Source of the DNA: Planctomycetaceae bacterium
Lineage (GTDB): Bacteria; Planctomycetota; Phycisphaerae; Phycisphaerales; SM1A02
Direction: 5' to 3'
Assembly (NCBI GenBank): GCA_021297815.1
Contig: JAJTGK010000011.1
Location: 1-41,916 of the forward strand
DNA length: 41,916 bases
The notes beneath the pieces are model-generated. The model was not told where the DNA came from and made no database searches. It saw only the letters and a list, made by a program, of their open reading frames with translations. Shown here piece after piece: positions 1 through 11,446 of the stretch (positions within the stretch are counted from its first letter, which is position 1; each line of letters opens with the position of its first letter). The position numbers and the translations under genes were made by a program.

Positions 1-136
1 AGCCGCGGAAGCCTCGTGAGCGCGCGCCGAACGGGGCCTACGCCCCAAGGACTTCGCGAACACGCCTGCGAACCATGAGGCTCCAAGAAAGACACGCACG
101 CGACCGCGCGTGCCACAACTCAGGAAGGATCAAAAG

Positions 137-667
137 ATGAACTCCAAGAACCGCACTCTCGTCGTTGCCATCGCCACCGTCGCCGCAGGAATCGCTGCAG
201 TCGCGGCCAGTGCAGGCGACGCCGTCGTCCGCCAGCAGGGCAACGCCTTCTCGCCGAACTCGGTCAACCTTTCGGTGGGCGAGACCGTGCGCTTCGAGTG
301 GACGGGCGGCAACCACACCGTGACCTGCGGCATCGCCTGCGTGCCCGACGATGTGTTCCGCGCCGAACTGAACTCGCTCAACCCCTCGTTCGAGTGGACC
401 ATCCCCGCGGAGGCGTTCGGCCTCGATGTCTACTACTTCTCCGAGTCGAGCTGCCCGCAGAACGGCAGCATGGGCGGCGTGATCGTGGTGAACCCCACCC
501 CGCGCTGCCCCGACTACAACGGCGACCTGCTCGTCGACGGCGCGGACCTCGCCTTCCTGCTCAGCCACTGGGGCACGGTCGGCCAGGCGGAGATCGACTC
601 GAACCCTGGCGTGGGCGGCTCGGATCTCGCGATCCTTCTCGGCCACTGGGGTGCGTGCAGCAACTGA
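137..667 (+). CDS. Secreted cupredoxin-like protein with C-terminal dockerin-like (EF-hand) repeats
   Basis: Signal peptide MNSKNRTLVVAIATVAAGIAAVAAS; plastocyanin-like VNLSVGETVRFEWTGGNHTVT; C-terminal DYNGDLLVDGADLAFLLSHWG. ATG at 137 preceded by AGGAAGGA. Confidence 0.8.
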   Translation: MNSKNRTLVVAIATVAAGIAAVAASAGDAVVRQQGNAFSPNSVNLSVGETVRFEWTGGNHTVTCGIACVPDDVFRAELNSLNPSFEWTIPAEAFGLDVYYFSESSCPQNGSMGGVIVVNPTPRCPDYNGDLLVDGADLAFLLSHWGTVGQAEIDSNPGVGGSDLAILLGHWGACSN

Positions 668-779
668 GCCGCGCAGCAAGCCTGGAACGGTTCGCGCCGT
701 TGTCCGCAAACTCACGCGGGCAGCGGCGCGTTCGGCTTCTGGAGGTCTACGCGCGGCCACGGCTTGCGTCTGCTACAAA

Positions 780-1748
780 ATGCGCCTCACGCACGCGCCG
801 ATGCGACCCGAGACGCCACCAGTCCTGCTGACCGCGTTCAACCGCACCGACACCCTCGAGGGTGTGCTGCGCAGATTGGCGCCGCTTGCGCCGCGCAGGC
901 TGTATGTCGCGTGCGACGGGCCGCGCGCGTCGGTCGCGGGCGAAGGCGACCGCGTGCAGGCCGTGCGCGACATGCTGCGCAACCCGCCGTGGACATGCGA
1001 GGTCCGCGAGCGGTTCCTCGAGTCGAACCAGGGGTGCGGCCGCGCGATGTCGGGGGCCATCTCGTGGTTCTTCGAGCATGAGGAGCGCGGGGTGGTGCTC
1101 GAGGACGACTGCGAGCCCGCGCCCGATTTCCTGCCGTTCTGCGCCGAGGTGCTCGAGCGCCACGCCTCCGACGAGCGCGTGATGAGCGTGCTCGGCACCC
1201 GCCACGCGCGCGAGCGACCCGAGCAGCGCGAGTCGTACTCGTACTCGCGGCTCTTCACGCCTGCGGGCTGGGCCTCGTGGCGGCGCGCGTGGCAGCGGTA
1301 TCGGTTCGACATCAGCGGCTGGCGCGCGGAGTTCGGGCCGAAGGGGCTCGCGTCGCGCGGGCTTGGCGGGCCGAGCGTCGCAGGCTGGAGCCGCAAGTTC
1401 GACTGGCCCGCGTCGCACGGCGCGAACGCGCCCGCGTGGGCGTTCCAGTTCACCTACGCGCACTTCCTGCACGACGGCGTGTGCGTGCTGCCGCGCACGA
1501 ACCTGATCACGAACACGGGCTTCGGCGAGAACGCGACGCACACGGCCAAGGGCTCGCCGTGGGCCAACATGCCGTGCGGGAAGATCGGGTTTCCGCTCGT
1601 CCACCCTGCGTCGATCGAGGTCGACGCCTACGCCGACCGCATGCGCGAGCGCTTCCAGCTCAACCACCGCCCGTGGCTCGAGAAGAAGTACTGGCATGTG
1701 CGCAAGAATCTCGGTCTCGTCTCGCTGCGTCAGGCGCGAGGCTGGTAG
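780..1748 (+). CDS. Glycosyltransferase family 2-like / nucleotide-diphospho-sugar transferase
   Basis: Translation PVLLTAFNRTDTLEGVLRRLAPL...RLYVACDGPRA...VVLEDDCEPAPDFLPFCAEVL...GWASWRRAW; start could be 780 or 801. Confidence 0.7.
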   Translation: MRLTHAPMRPETPPVLLTAFNRTDTLEGVLRRLAPLAPRRLYVACDGPRASVAGEGDRVQAVRDMLRNPPWTCEVRERFLESNQGCGRAMSGAISWFFEHEERGVVLEDDCEPAPDFLPFCAEVLERHASDERVMSVLGTRHARERPEQRESYSYSRLFTPAGWASWRRAWQRYRFDISGWRAEFGPKGLASRGLGGPSVAGWSRKFDWPASHGANAPAWAFQFTYAHFLHDGVCVLPRTNLITNTGFGENATHTAKGSPWANMPCGKIGFPLVHPASIEVDAYADRMRERFQLNHRPWLEKKYWHVRKNLGLVSLRQARGW

Positions 1749-1751
1749 CGC

Positions 1752-3605
1752 TCACTCGTCGTCGGGCTCGCCGACGATCGATGCGACGGTGGCGCTTTCC
1801 TTCGCGTCCTTCAGTTGAAGGAGCGAGCGCTCGCGCTCGGCCGCAAGCTGGCTCGTGCAGAGCTCCCAGTAGCGGCCGCGCCGCGCGAACAGCTCGCGGT
1901 GCGTGCCCTGCTCGGCGATGCGGCCCTTCTCGATGACGAGGATGAGGTCGGCGCGCCGGATCGTGCTGAGCCGGTGTGCGATCACGAAGGAGATGCGCCC
2001 CTTGAGCACCTCCTCGACGCCCGCCTGCACGAGCTGCTCGGTGGCGGTGTCGACCGAGCTCGTCGCCTCGTCCATGACGAGGATCTGCGGGTCGCGCAGC
2101 ACCGCGCGCGCGAGCGCGACGAGCTGGCGCTGGCCCGTCGACAGACGCTCGCCGCCCTCGCCGACCTCGGTGTCGTAGCCATGCTCGAGCGCGGCGATGA
2201 ACCCGTGCGCCTTCACGCGCCGCGCGGCGGCCTCGACCTCGGCGTCGGTCGCCTCGAGCCGGCCGTAGCGGATGTTCTCGCGCACGGTGCCCGCGAAGAG
2301 ATGCGCAACCTGCGGCACGATGCCGATCCGCTCGACGAGCCAGGCGAGCGGGATCTCGCGGTAGTCGACGCCGTCGATCGCGATGCGGCCGCTCGTCGGC
2401 TCGTAGAAGCGCGTCGCAAGCGAGACGATCGTGCTCTTGCCGCCGCCCGTCGCGCCGACGAGTGCGATCGTCTGACCGCGCTGCGCGACGAGCGAGAAGT
2501 CCTCGAGCACGGGCACGCCCTTGCGGTACGCGAAGCCGACATGCTCGAAGCGGAGTTCGTGCATCGTGTCCTGCGCGGGCGCGCGCACGGCGGCGGTGTC
2601 GGCGATCGTGGGCTCGGTCGCAAGCAGCGACGCGATGCGCTCGGCGGCGCTCGAGGCGTTCAGGATGTCGGCGAACCGCTGCGCAAGCTCCTGCACGGGT
2701 TGCGCGAAGAGCGCGGCGTACTGCATGAACGCGATCAGCGTGCCGAGCGTGATGCCTTCCCTGGCGAGCACGCTGCCCGCGCCCTGCCAGAGGACGAGCG
2801 CGGCACCAAGCGCCGCAAGCGATGCGATGAGCGGCATGTACACGCTCGAGAGGAGCGCGCTGCGCATCGCCCAGTGGTTCATCTCGGCCGAAAGCCGCTG
2901 GAATTCGGCGAGATTCGCCTCCTCGCGCACGAGCGTCTTCGTGGTGCGCGCGCCGAGCAGCATCTCGCCGTACGACGCCGTCATCGCGCTCGACACGCGG
3001 CGCGCCTCGCGGCCTGCGCGGATCAGGTAGCGCTGGAACACCGCGCTCACCACCGCCATCGCAGGCACCGCCGCAAGCGCCCACAGCGCAAGCCGCGCGT
3101 CGGTCCAGAACATCACCACGGTCACGCCCGTGAGGATCGCCGTGCACCACGCGAAGTCGAGGAACACCCACGGCAGCATGCCCGACACCTTCGAGCAGTC
3201 GGCGGTGAGGCGCGACACGAGCCAGCCCGTGGGGCGCACATCGAAGTACGCGGGCTCGAGCGACTGGAGCTTCGCGAAGCAGTCGCGCCGCAGCCTGTCG
3301 GCGGTGCGCGTGGCCACGCCTCCTGCGCCCGCGATGAACAGCCACACGCCGCCCGCGAAGAAGACGAACACCGATGCGTAGATCGCCAGAAGCCCCGCAA
3401 GCCGCGCATCGCCGCCGCGCGCGGCCTCGTCGACGATGCGCCCCACCATGCTCGGAAGCGCCGTCTCGATCGCCGCGACCATGATGCCGCCGCCGAGGAG
3501 TGCGGCGAGCGGCCCACGGTGCGCAAGCGCGCGTACGACCACGGGTCGCCAGACGCGCAGCGAGAAACGCGCCCGCGAATCGTCGTGCCGCTCGACCTCA
3601 GACAT
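1752..3605 (-). CDS. ABC transporter ATP-binding/permease protein (exporter half, subunit B)
   Basis: N-terminal TMD, Walker A GATGGGKST, signature LSTGQRQL, Walker B ILVMDEATSSVD. Confidence 0.93.
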   Translation of the reverse strand: MSEVERHDDSRARFSLRVWRPVVVRALAHRGPLAALLGGGIMVAAIETALPSMVGRIVDEAARGGDARLAGLLAIYASVFVFFAGGVWLFIAGAGGVATRTADRLRRDCFAKLQSLEPAYFDVRPTGWLVSRLTADCSKVSGMLPWVFLDFAWCTAILTGVTVVMFWTDARLALWALAAVPAMAVVSAVFQRYLIRAGREARRVSSAMTASYGEMLLGARTTKTLVREEANLAEFQRLSAEMNHWAMRSALLSSVYMPLIASLAALGAALVLWQGAGSVLAREGITLGTLIAFMQYAALFAQPVQELAQRFADILNASSAAERIASLLATEPTIADTAAVRAPAQDTMHELRFEHVGFAYRKGVPVLEDFSLVAQRGQTIALVGATGGGKSTIVSLATRFYEPTSGRIAIDGVDYREIPLAWLVERIGIVPQVAHLFAGTVRENIRYGRLEATDAEVEAAARRVKAHGFIAALEHGYDTEVGEGGERLSTGQRQLVALARAVLRDPQILVMDEATSSVDTATEQLVQAGVEEVLKGRISFVIAHRLSTIRRADLILVIEKGRIAEQGTHRELFARRGRYWELCTSQLAAERERSLLQLKDAKESATVASIVGEPDDE

Positions 3606-5472
3606 CGGCGGCCTCCGGCTCGAGATCGCTTGCGTGCTGGATCTCCCAGAGCGTGCGATAGAGGCCAGGCTGCGTGACGAGATCGTCGTGCGTGCCCGAC
3701 TGGGTGATGCGCCCGTCCTCGAGAACGATGACGCGGTCGGCGTCCATCACCGCCGACAGACGGTGCGACACGATGACGCGCGACTGCCCGCGCTGGCGCG
3801 TGCGCAGCGCGTCGAGAATCGCCGTCTCGGTGTGCGCGTCGACCGCCGACAGCGCGTCGTCGAGCACCAGCAGCCGCGGCGTCGACACGAGCGCGCGCGC
3901 GATGGCCACGCGCTGGCGCTGCCCGCCCGAAAGCGTCATGCCCTTCTCGCCGACCACGGTGTCGTAGCCCTCGGGGAACGAGGCGATCGTGTCGTGCACG
4001 CACGCGATCTGCGCGCTTGCCTCGATGTCGTGCTGCTCCATCTCGGAGGCGCGCGCCGCGGCAACGATGTTCTCGCGCAGCCGCTTCGAGTAGAGGAACG
4101 GCTGCTGCAGCACCGTGCCGACCGCCGCGCGGATCGACGCGCGCGGAACCCGCCGCAGGTCGAGCCCGTCGACCTCGATGACGCCTGCGTCGGGCTCGTG
4201 GAACCGCAGCAGCAGCTGGACGATCGTGGTCTTTCCCGCGCCCGAAGGCCCGACGATGCCGAGCGTCTCGCCCGCGCGAAGCTCGAACGAGACTTCGTCG
4301 AGCACGGTGGGCCCGCCGCGGTACGCGAAGCGCACCTCGCGGAAACGCACGGAAAGCCCGTGCACCGCCCGTGCGTCGAGCGGCGTGGCCTCCGCCGCGC
4401 GCGGGTCGAGGTCGCGCTCCTCGGGCTTCGCGAGGATCTCGTCGAGCCGCGCGACCGCCGCGAGCGCCTTGCCCGACTCGACCACCATGCGGCCAAGCAT
4501 GCGCACGGGCCAGATGAACATGCCGACGACGGTGAGGAAGTAGAAGAACGCGCCGAGCTCGAGCGAACCGCTCGCGAGGAGCCACGCGCCGAGCCCGACC
4601 ACGATGACCTGCTGCGCGAAGCAGAGGAGGTCGGAGGCCGCCCAGAAGTTTGCGTACAGGCGGAAGAGCCGCGCGTCGGCGTCGCGGAACGCCGCGGAAC
4701 TTGCGGCGAAACGCGCATTCTCATGGTCGGCGCGCCCGAAGGCCCGCACCGTGCGGATGCCCGTCAGGTTCTCGGTGACATTCGTCGTCATGCGGCCTTC
4801 GGCCGTCTCCTTCGCGGCGAACGACGGCCCCATGCGGCGGAAGTTCGCCGCGGTGAACCAGAGCATCGCGGGCACGCACACGATCGACGCGAGCGCCATG
4901 CGCCAGTCGAGCGCCGCCATGATCGGCAGCGGAATGAGCAGCATGAACACCGCGCGGCAGATCTCGGGCGCCTGGTTCGCGAGGAAGAGGCGCATCGTCT
5001 CGATGTCGCTCGTGCAGCGCTGCACGAGGTCGCCCGACGGCAGCTGGTCGAGCGTGGCGTTCGGCAGGCGCTGCACATGGTCGTACATGCGGTCGCGCGT
5101 GCGCCGCGCGACGCGCTCGGCGGCGCCCGCGGCGAGCCGCGTCTTGACATGCAGCATCGCGCCCGAAAGGACGGCGCACGCCACCATGACGGCGGCGGGC
5201 CGCCAGAGCTCGGCCGTCACCGCGTCGACTCCGCCGAGCCAGCCGACGACCGTGCGCGAAAGCCCCGAGGCCTTCGCCGCATCGCCAAGCACGAGGTCGA
5301 ACACGCTCTGCGGCACGAGCGGCGCGGCGTACAGGAAGAGCGCCGACACGAGCAGCGCGGCCGCCGCAAACGCGAGGTTCGAGCGTTCGCCCGCCGCAAG
5401 GCGCAGCACCGTGCGCAGGCCGTCGCGCGCGCTCTGTGGTGGTGGGGTTGTGCCGGTCTGGCCGCCCTGCAT
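3598..5472 (-). CDS. ABC transporter ATP-binding/permease protein (exporter half, subunit A)
   Basis: TMD plus NBD: Walker A GPSGAGKTT, signature LSGGQRQRVAIARAL, Walker B LLVLDDALSAVD; overlaps the next gene by 8 nt. Confidence 0.93.
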   Translation of the reverse strand: MQGGQTGTTPPPQSARDGLRTVLRLAAGERSNLAFAAAALLVSALFLYAAPLVPQSVFDLVLGDAAKASGLSRTVVGWLGGVDAVTAELWRPAAVMVACAVLSGAMLHVKTRLAAGAAERVARRTRDRMYDHVQRLPNATLDQLPSGDLVQRCTSDIETMRLFLANQAPEICRAVFMLLIPLPIMAALDWRMALASIVCVPAMLWFTAANFRRMGPSFAAKETAEGRMTTNVTENLTGIRTVRAFGRADHENARFAASSAAFRDADARLFRLYANFWAASDLLCFAQQVIVVGLGAWLLASGSLELGAFFYFLTVVGMFIWPVRMLGRMVVESGKALAAVARLDEILAKPEERDLDPRAAEATPLDARAVHGLSVRFREVRFAYRGGPTVLDEVSFELRAGETLGIVGPSGAGKTTIVQLLLRFHEPDAGVIEVDGLDLRRVPRASIRAAVGTVLQQPFLYSKRLRENIVAAARASEMEQHDIEASAQIACVHDTIASFPEGYDTVVGEKGMTLSGGQRQRVAIARALVSTPRLLVLDDALSAVDAHTETAILDALRTRQRGQSRVIVSHRLSAVMDADRVIVLEDGRITQSGTHDDLVTQPGLYRTLWEIQHASDLEPEAADV

Positions 5473-5511
5473 GAAGCGGCGAGTCTATGCGAGCCGCCGC
5501 GCGCGCCGCGC

Positions 5512-8500
5512 CTACGGTTCGACCTGCCCGCGGCCCGGGCGGGGAACCGACGCAGGTGGTGTGCGGGTGCTCCAAGTCCGCAGGGTTCCGCGCGAGGTGA
5601 GCACCGAGATCTCGTCCGAGCCGCCGTCGACCGAGATCGCGATCGGGTAGCCCGCGGGCAGCTCGAGCTGGAGCAGCTCTTCCTTCGACTCGGTGTCGAA
5701 CACGCGGAAGGTCCCGTCGCGCGCGGCCTGCACGATGCGCGAGCCGTCGGGCGAGGTCGCGGTGATGCCGCCGTTGCGGCTTCCCGGGAAGTACTGCACA
5801 GGCTGCCCGCGCTGATAGACGAGCAGTTCGCCCGTCATGTTGATGGCGACCATCGCGTCGCTGCCTGGAAGCCCGGCGAACCATTCGCCTTCGCCGCCTT
5901 CGCGCAGATACTCGCCCACCGTCGCGCCGTCGCGGACCCTGAACACAGGTTGCTGCGCGTGCGTGGCTGTGCAGAAGAAGGTGACGGTCGCACCACGATC
6001 GAGGAACAGCGGCCGCCGCACCCGACGGCGGTCGGGGCCCGCGCGCCCTTGCGGAAGCTCGGACTTCCAGACGGCTGCACCTGACTCTGCGTCGAGCATG
6101 GCGCAGGCGATCGACCCGCCGCCGCAGGCGATGTGACGCGCGTCGGGCGACCATGCGAGTGCACTCGCGTCGCCCGCGAAGACGGGCGTCCGCCAGCGAG
6201 GCGCATAGGTGCCGTCGGCAGCGCGGTCGAGGCGCGCCACGCTTCCATCCGCGAACCCGACGAGCAGCGACTCGCGATCGTTGTCGATGCTGCGCGGCAG
6301 GCCGTCGATCTTCGCAACGAGCCGCGATGCACCCGAACGCGTGTCGATCTCGTAGAGCGAGCCGTCGCGCGACGCGCCGACGACGCGGTGCGAACCCGCC
6401 GCGCAGTTCGCGGTGGTGAGATCGCTACCGACCGCGGCATCGCGTTGCGAGGCGCTCTTCTCGAGCGAGTACGCCGCAAGCCACTCGCTGTCGCGCAGAT
6501 TCATCGGCCAATCGCTCGCGGACACGATGCAGCGCCCATAGACGCGCGTGCCCGCACGGTCGAAGTCGATGTCCCAGATGTGGCTCTTCGTGCCGATCCT
6601 GTCCACGATCTCGAGGCGGTCGATGTCGATCACGCGCAGATCGCTTGTCCATGAGCTTGCCACCGCGAGTCGCCCATCGGGCGTCACGGCAATGTCGTAG
6701 ACCGATCCTCCGGGCAGATCGGTCTCGAGGAGCGTCGTACCGTCGGTTCCGCGGAGCAGGCTGATCGCCCCGTCGCGCCATGTCACGACCGCGGCCGATC
6801 CATCGGGTGCCATCGCGTGTGCACGCGAGTACTGCGATCTCGACGGCGTCGACCAGCGTCGGGAGATGCGGTGCGCGGCCTCGTCGATGTCGAGCATGAC
6901 GAGCGAGCCGTCGGGTGCCGAGCCGAGCAGCGAGCGGTTGTCCGCCGAGATGCTGAAGTCGACGGAGATCATCGGTTCGACGGGCGCCATGAGCGGCGCG
7001 CCCGTCGTGAAGTCGAGCATCTGGAAACCTTCGTGGTTGAACACGAGGAGCGATGTCTCGAGCGCCCGACACCATCCGATCTCGCGGTTCTTGTCGATGA
7101 GACGGATCTCGCGTGTCGGTCGGTCGATCGCGACGATCTGCGTGCCCGAGAGCGCGGCGAAGATCGTTCGTCCATCAGGCGACGCAGTGATGGCGTTGAA
7201 GTACGGCTTCTCGCCGTCGCGAACGAACGACCGAAGGTCGTACAGCTCGTATGGCTCGGGCCGCTTCGGATCGACGACGATCACATAGCCGCTCGTGATG
7301 CCGCAGGCGACCTCTTCGGTTGCCGCGATGCGGCTCACCCGCAGGATCTCGGCGCGGACGAGCGCAAGCAGTTCGTGCCGCGCGAGGGACGCCTCGAGGT
7401 GGCGGGCCTCCCAACCGCGCATGGCGGGGTCGATGCGATCGAGCAGCCGCACCGCGTCGGCAGGGTCTCCTGCGCGGGCGGCGGCCGAGGCGGCGCGCTG
7501 GAGCGCGCGATTCGACTCCCGATGGGCGAGCAGCGCCGCGTCGTTCGCCTTGACGGCGGAGCGGCCAGCGACCACCGCCGACCCGAGCGTCGCAAGCAGG
7601 CCGAGCACGATCACCGTCGTCGCGATGGGGTACCTGCAGATGACGCGGAGAAGGGTCTGCGCGCTGTTTTCCGGATTCGCCACCAACGCGTCGCCCGCGA
7701 GCCATCGGCGCAGGTCGTCCGCGATCTCGGCTGCGGTGCCGTAGCGCGCCTCGCGGTCGTGCGCGAGGCACTTCATGGCGATCGCGGCCAGGCCCGCAGG
7801 AATCGCGGAGTCGAGCCTCCGCGGGTCGACGATCGCGGCTTCCTCCGCGATTCGCGCGGCATCGGCCGTCGACGCACCCTCCGTCGAGTACGGCAGCACG
7901 CCTGCGAGCAGTTCGTACAGCACGAGTCCGAGCGAATACACATCGCTTCGCGAATCGGGCTCGCCCGCCGCGCGCCTGAACTGCTCGGGCGCCATGTACT
8001 GCGGCGTGCCGACGAATGTGCCGTCGGCCGAGCCGTCGCCGATCGAGCGCGCGATGCCGTAGTCGATCACGCGCGCGACGCCTTCCGACGACACAAGCAG
8101 GTTGCCTGGCTTGATGTCGAGGTGTACGACGCCGCGGCGGTGACCGTGTCCGACCGCGTCGCACGCCTCGGCGAACACGCGCGCGATGTCGCGGTGCGAC
8201 GCGCGCGCCTCCGAGGCCCAGCGGTTGATCGCACGGCCGCCCTCGACGAGCTCCATCGCGAAGTACGGGTGGTCGTCGCTCTCGCCGAAGCGCATCGTGC
8301 CCGCGGCGATCACGCGCGCGATGTTCGGGTGGTCGAGCCGCGCGAGGAACTCGGATTCGCGGCGAAAGCGCGCGAGCAGCGCGGGCCGCGTGAACGATTC
8401 GTGCAGCACCTTGAGGGCGACGCGACGCGTGGGGAGATCCTGCTCGGCCTCGAACACCAGCCCCATGCCGCCCGACCCGAGGAACGATCGGATGGTGAAC

Positions 8501-8769
8501 CCGCCCGCGCGCGTGCCGATCAGAGTCTTCGGATCGACCGAGAGGCGGGCGCCTCCGCCGATCGTCGGAGTCGCCTCGCGGTCGTAGCGGAGCAGCGAGC
8601 GCACCTCGCGGCGTATCTCGTCGGAGACGGCCGCCGCATCGATGCGCTCTTCACGCGCGGCCTGCGGCAGCGAACGCACCGACTCGAAGAGCTCCTCGAT
8701 GCGCGCATGGAGTGCACGCGCGTCGGCGCCGTCGTTCGCGTTGTTCGGCTCGATGTCCATGTTCTCCAT
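5512..8769 (-). CDS. Ser/Thr protein kinase with TM helix and C-terminal WD40/beta-propeller-like region
   Basis: FLGSGGMGLVFEAEQ...VALKVL; VVHLDIKPGNLLV; VIDYGIA; GTPQYMAPEQ; SDVYSLGLVLYELL; TM IATTVIVLGLLATLGSAVVAG; repeated propeller-like segments (SPDGSRIVQAARDGTFRVFDTES). Confidence 0.92.
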   Translation of the reverse strand: MENMDIEPNNANDGADARALHARIEELFESVRSLPQAAREERIDAAAVSDEIRREVRSLLRYDREATPTIGGGARLSVDPKTLIGTRAGGFTIRSFLGSGGMGLVFEAEQDLPTRRVALKVLHESFTRPALLARFRRESEFLARLDHPNIARVIAAGTMRFGESDDHPYFAMELVEGGRAINRWASEARASHRDIARVFAEACDAVGHGHRRGVVHLDIKPGNLLVSSEGVARVIDYGIARSIGDGSADGTFVGTPQYMAPEQFRRAAGEPDSRSDVYSLGLVLYELLAGVLPYSTEGASTADAARIAEEAAIVDPRRLDSAIPAGLAAIAMKCLAHDREARYGTAAEIADDLRRWLAGDALVANPENSAQTLLRVICRYPIATTVIVLGLLATLGSAVVAGRSAVKANDAALLAHRESNRALQRAASAAARAGDPADAVRLLDRIDPAMRGWEARHLEASLARHELLALVRAEILRVSRIAATEEVACGITSGYVIVVDPKRPEPYELYDLRSFVRDGEKPYFNAITASPDGRTIFAALSGTQIVAIDRPTREIRLIDKNREIGWCRALETSLLVFNHEGFQMLDFTTGAPLMAPVEPMISVDFSISADNRSLLGSAPDGSLVMLDIDEAAHRISRRWSTPSRSQYSRAHAMAPDGSAAVVTWRDGAISLLRGTDGTTLLETDLPGGSVYDIAVTPDGRLAVASSWTSDLRVIDIDRLEIVDRIGTKSHIWDIDFDRAGTRVYGRCIVSASDWPMNLRDSEWLAAYSLEKSASQRDAAVGSDLTTANCAAGSHRVVGASRDGSLYEIDTRSGASRLVAKIDGLPRSIDNDRESLLVGFADGSVARLDRAADGTYAPRWRTPVFAGDASALAWSPDARHIACGGGSIACAMLDAESGAAVWKSELPQGRAGPDRRRVRRPLFLDRGATVTFFCTATHAQQPVFRVRDGATVGEYLREGGEGEWFAGLPGSDAMVAINMTGELLVYQRGQPVQYFPGSRNGGITATSPDGSRIVQAARDGTFRVFDTESKEELLQLELPAGYPIAISVDGGSDEISVLTSRGTLRTWSTRTPPASVPRPGRGQVEP

Positions 8770-8772
8770 GCG

Positions 8773-9402
8773 TCAGGCGGCCTCGTCGATCGCACGGCGA
8801 AGCCACGCCTGTGCGAAGTTCCACCGTTTGCTGACGGTCCGCGGCGAAATCTCGAGCGCCGCCGCCGTCTGCTCGATCGAAAGGCCCGTGAGGAAGCGCA
8901 GGCGCGCCACCTGCGCGGTCTCGGGCGACAGCGCCTCGAGGCGGTCGAGCGCCTCGAGCGCCTCGGAGGCGCTGGCGCTCAGCGCCCGCTCGGCATCGGC
9001 GAGTTCGCCCGCCGCGATCTCGAGGTCGATGCGCGGCCGCCCTCCGCCCCTGCGCGCGGCGCGCTCATGCCGCGAGAGATCGACGAGGTACTGCGACATG
9101 GCGCGGCCGACCGAGCCCCAGAAGTGGCGGCGGTTGTCCCACGGCGCGCGCGCGATCTCGGGCCCGAACATCTTGAGGAAGAGCTCATGCACCACGAGCG
9201 TGGGCTGCAGCGCCGCACGCTGCGCATCGACTGCGCAGGCGCGCGCCGCCATCGCATGGACATCGTCGTAGATCGTGCGCCACGCCCGCGACGCGGCGTC
9301 GCGATCGCCGTCGACGGCGGCGTTCACAAGCCTCGTGAGTTCCTCGGTCGGCGGTCCAAGCGACATGGGCCGCATGATCCCAAGACCTGCGGCTTCCTTC
9401 AA
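8773..9402 (-). CDS. ECF-type RNA polymerase sigma factor (planctomycetal Sig-70_X6-like)
   Basis: Translation ELTRLVNAAVDGDRDAASRAWRTIYDDVHAMAARAC...QPTLVVHELFLKMF...LSIEQTAAALEISPRTVSKRWNFAQAWLRRAI; located 3 nt upstream of the kinase gene. Confidence 0.88.
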   Translation of the reverse strand: MKEAAGLGIMRPMSLGPPTEELTRLVNAAVDGDRDAASRAWRTIYDDVHAMAARACAVDAQRAALQPTLVVHELFLKMFGPEIARAPWDNRRHFWGSVGRAMSQYLVDLSRHERAARRGGGRPRIDLEIAAGELADAERALSASASEALEALDRLEALSPETAQVARLRFLTGLSIEQTAAALEISPRTVSKRWNFAQAWLRRAIDEAA

Positions 9403-9421
9403 CCAAGATCAACTATGCTTG

Positions 9422-9652
9422 TCAGAACGGCGTCTTGAACCCCATCGCCCGAACCGCGCACCAGCCGACGACCGCCTCGAAGATCACAAAGATGCCCGAA
9501 ATCCAAATCGCGGCCGCTGGGTAGATGGCCCAGCTCGGCACGACCTCGAAGAACCAGAGCACGCCGAGCAGGATGCCGATCGTCTCGAGAAACGCGCCGA
9601 TGAAGAGACGGATCGTCTTGCCGCGCTGGTCGATGTTGCAGGTGAACGCCAT
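9422..9652 (-). CDS. Small DUF2892/YgaP-like membrane protein
   Basis: MAFTCNIDQRGKTIRLFIGAFLETIGILLGVLWFFEVVPSWAIYPAAAIWISGIFVIFEAVVGWCAVRAMGFKTPF: CNID/RxxR start and two TM segments typical of the family. Confidence 0.7.
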   Translation of the reverse strand: MAFTCNIDQRGKTIRLFIGAFLETIGILLGVLWFFEVVPSWAIYPAAAIWISGIFVIFEAVVGWCAVRAMGFKTPF

Positions 9653-9698
9653 GCGGAGAGCGTAGCAGGGCGATGGCGCCAAGCGCCGCGCGCGCCGC

Positions 9699-11108
<1,410 letters not shown>

Positions 11109-11446
11109 GGGTCTTCGTGGGGTTGCAGGGCGGTCGGCCCTAGGGGTGCGAACGGGGCGGCGCGGCAGCCGTGCTGCTTGCGCCGAGCGGAAACGGTATC
11201 GGATCGCGGTTGCTGGCTTGGGGAGAAGGTGTGCCAACTTGGCAGACGATCACGCGTGCGGCGGCGGAATCCCGCAGTCGGCGGCGGCATGTGCGTGCGG
11301 GTTCCGCTCGAGCTTTGCTGCCGTAACCATTTGTGTGAAATGGCTTTGCGTGTCTATCTCGCATCTAGGTCCGTGTAGCCCACCCGCCCCGGGCCCGAAC
11401 CCCGCTGGCACACCCGTTGCATCCGCGCCCGCCCTCGAGACGCCCG

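Noticed and set aside
6817-9438. Very long antisense ORF (873 aa) opposite the kinase/sigma genes, and similar long Arg/Ala-rich ORFs elsewhere (for example 3436-6084 +, 1815-3677 +, 28643-31291 -, 31385-34216 -)
   Set aside because: High-GC genomes produce long spurious frames opposite real genes. These translations are Arg/Ala/His-rich, low complexity, and lack family motifs.
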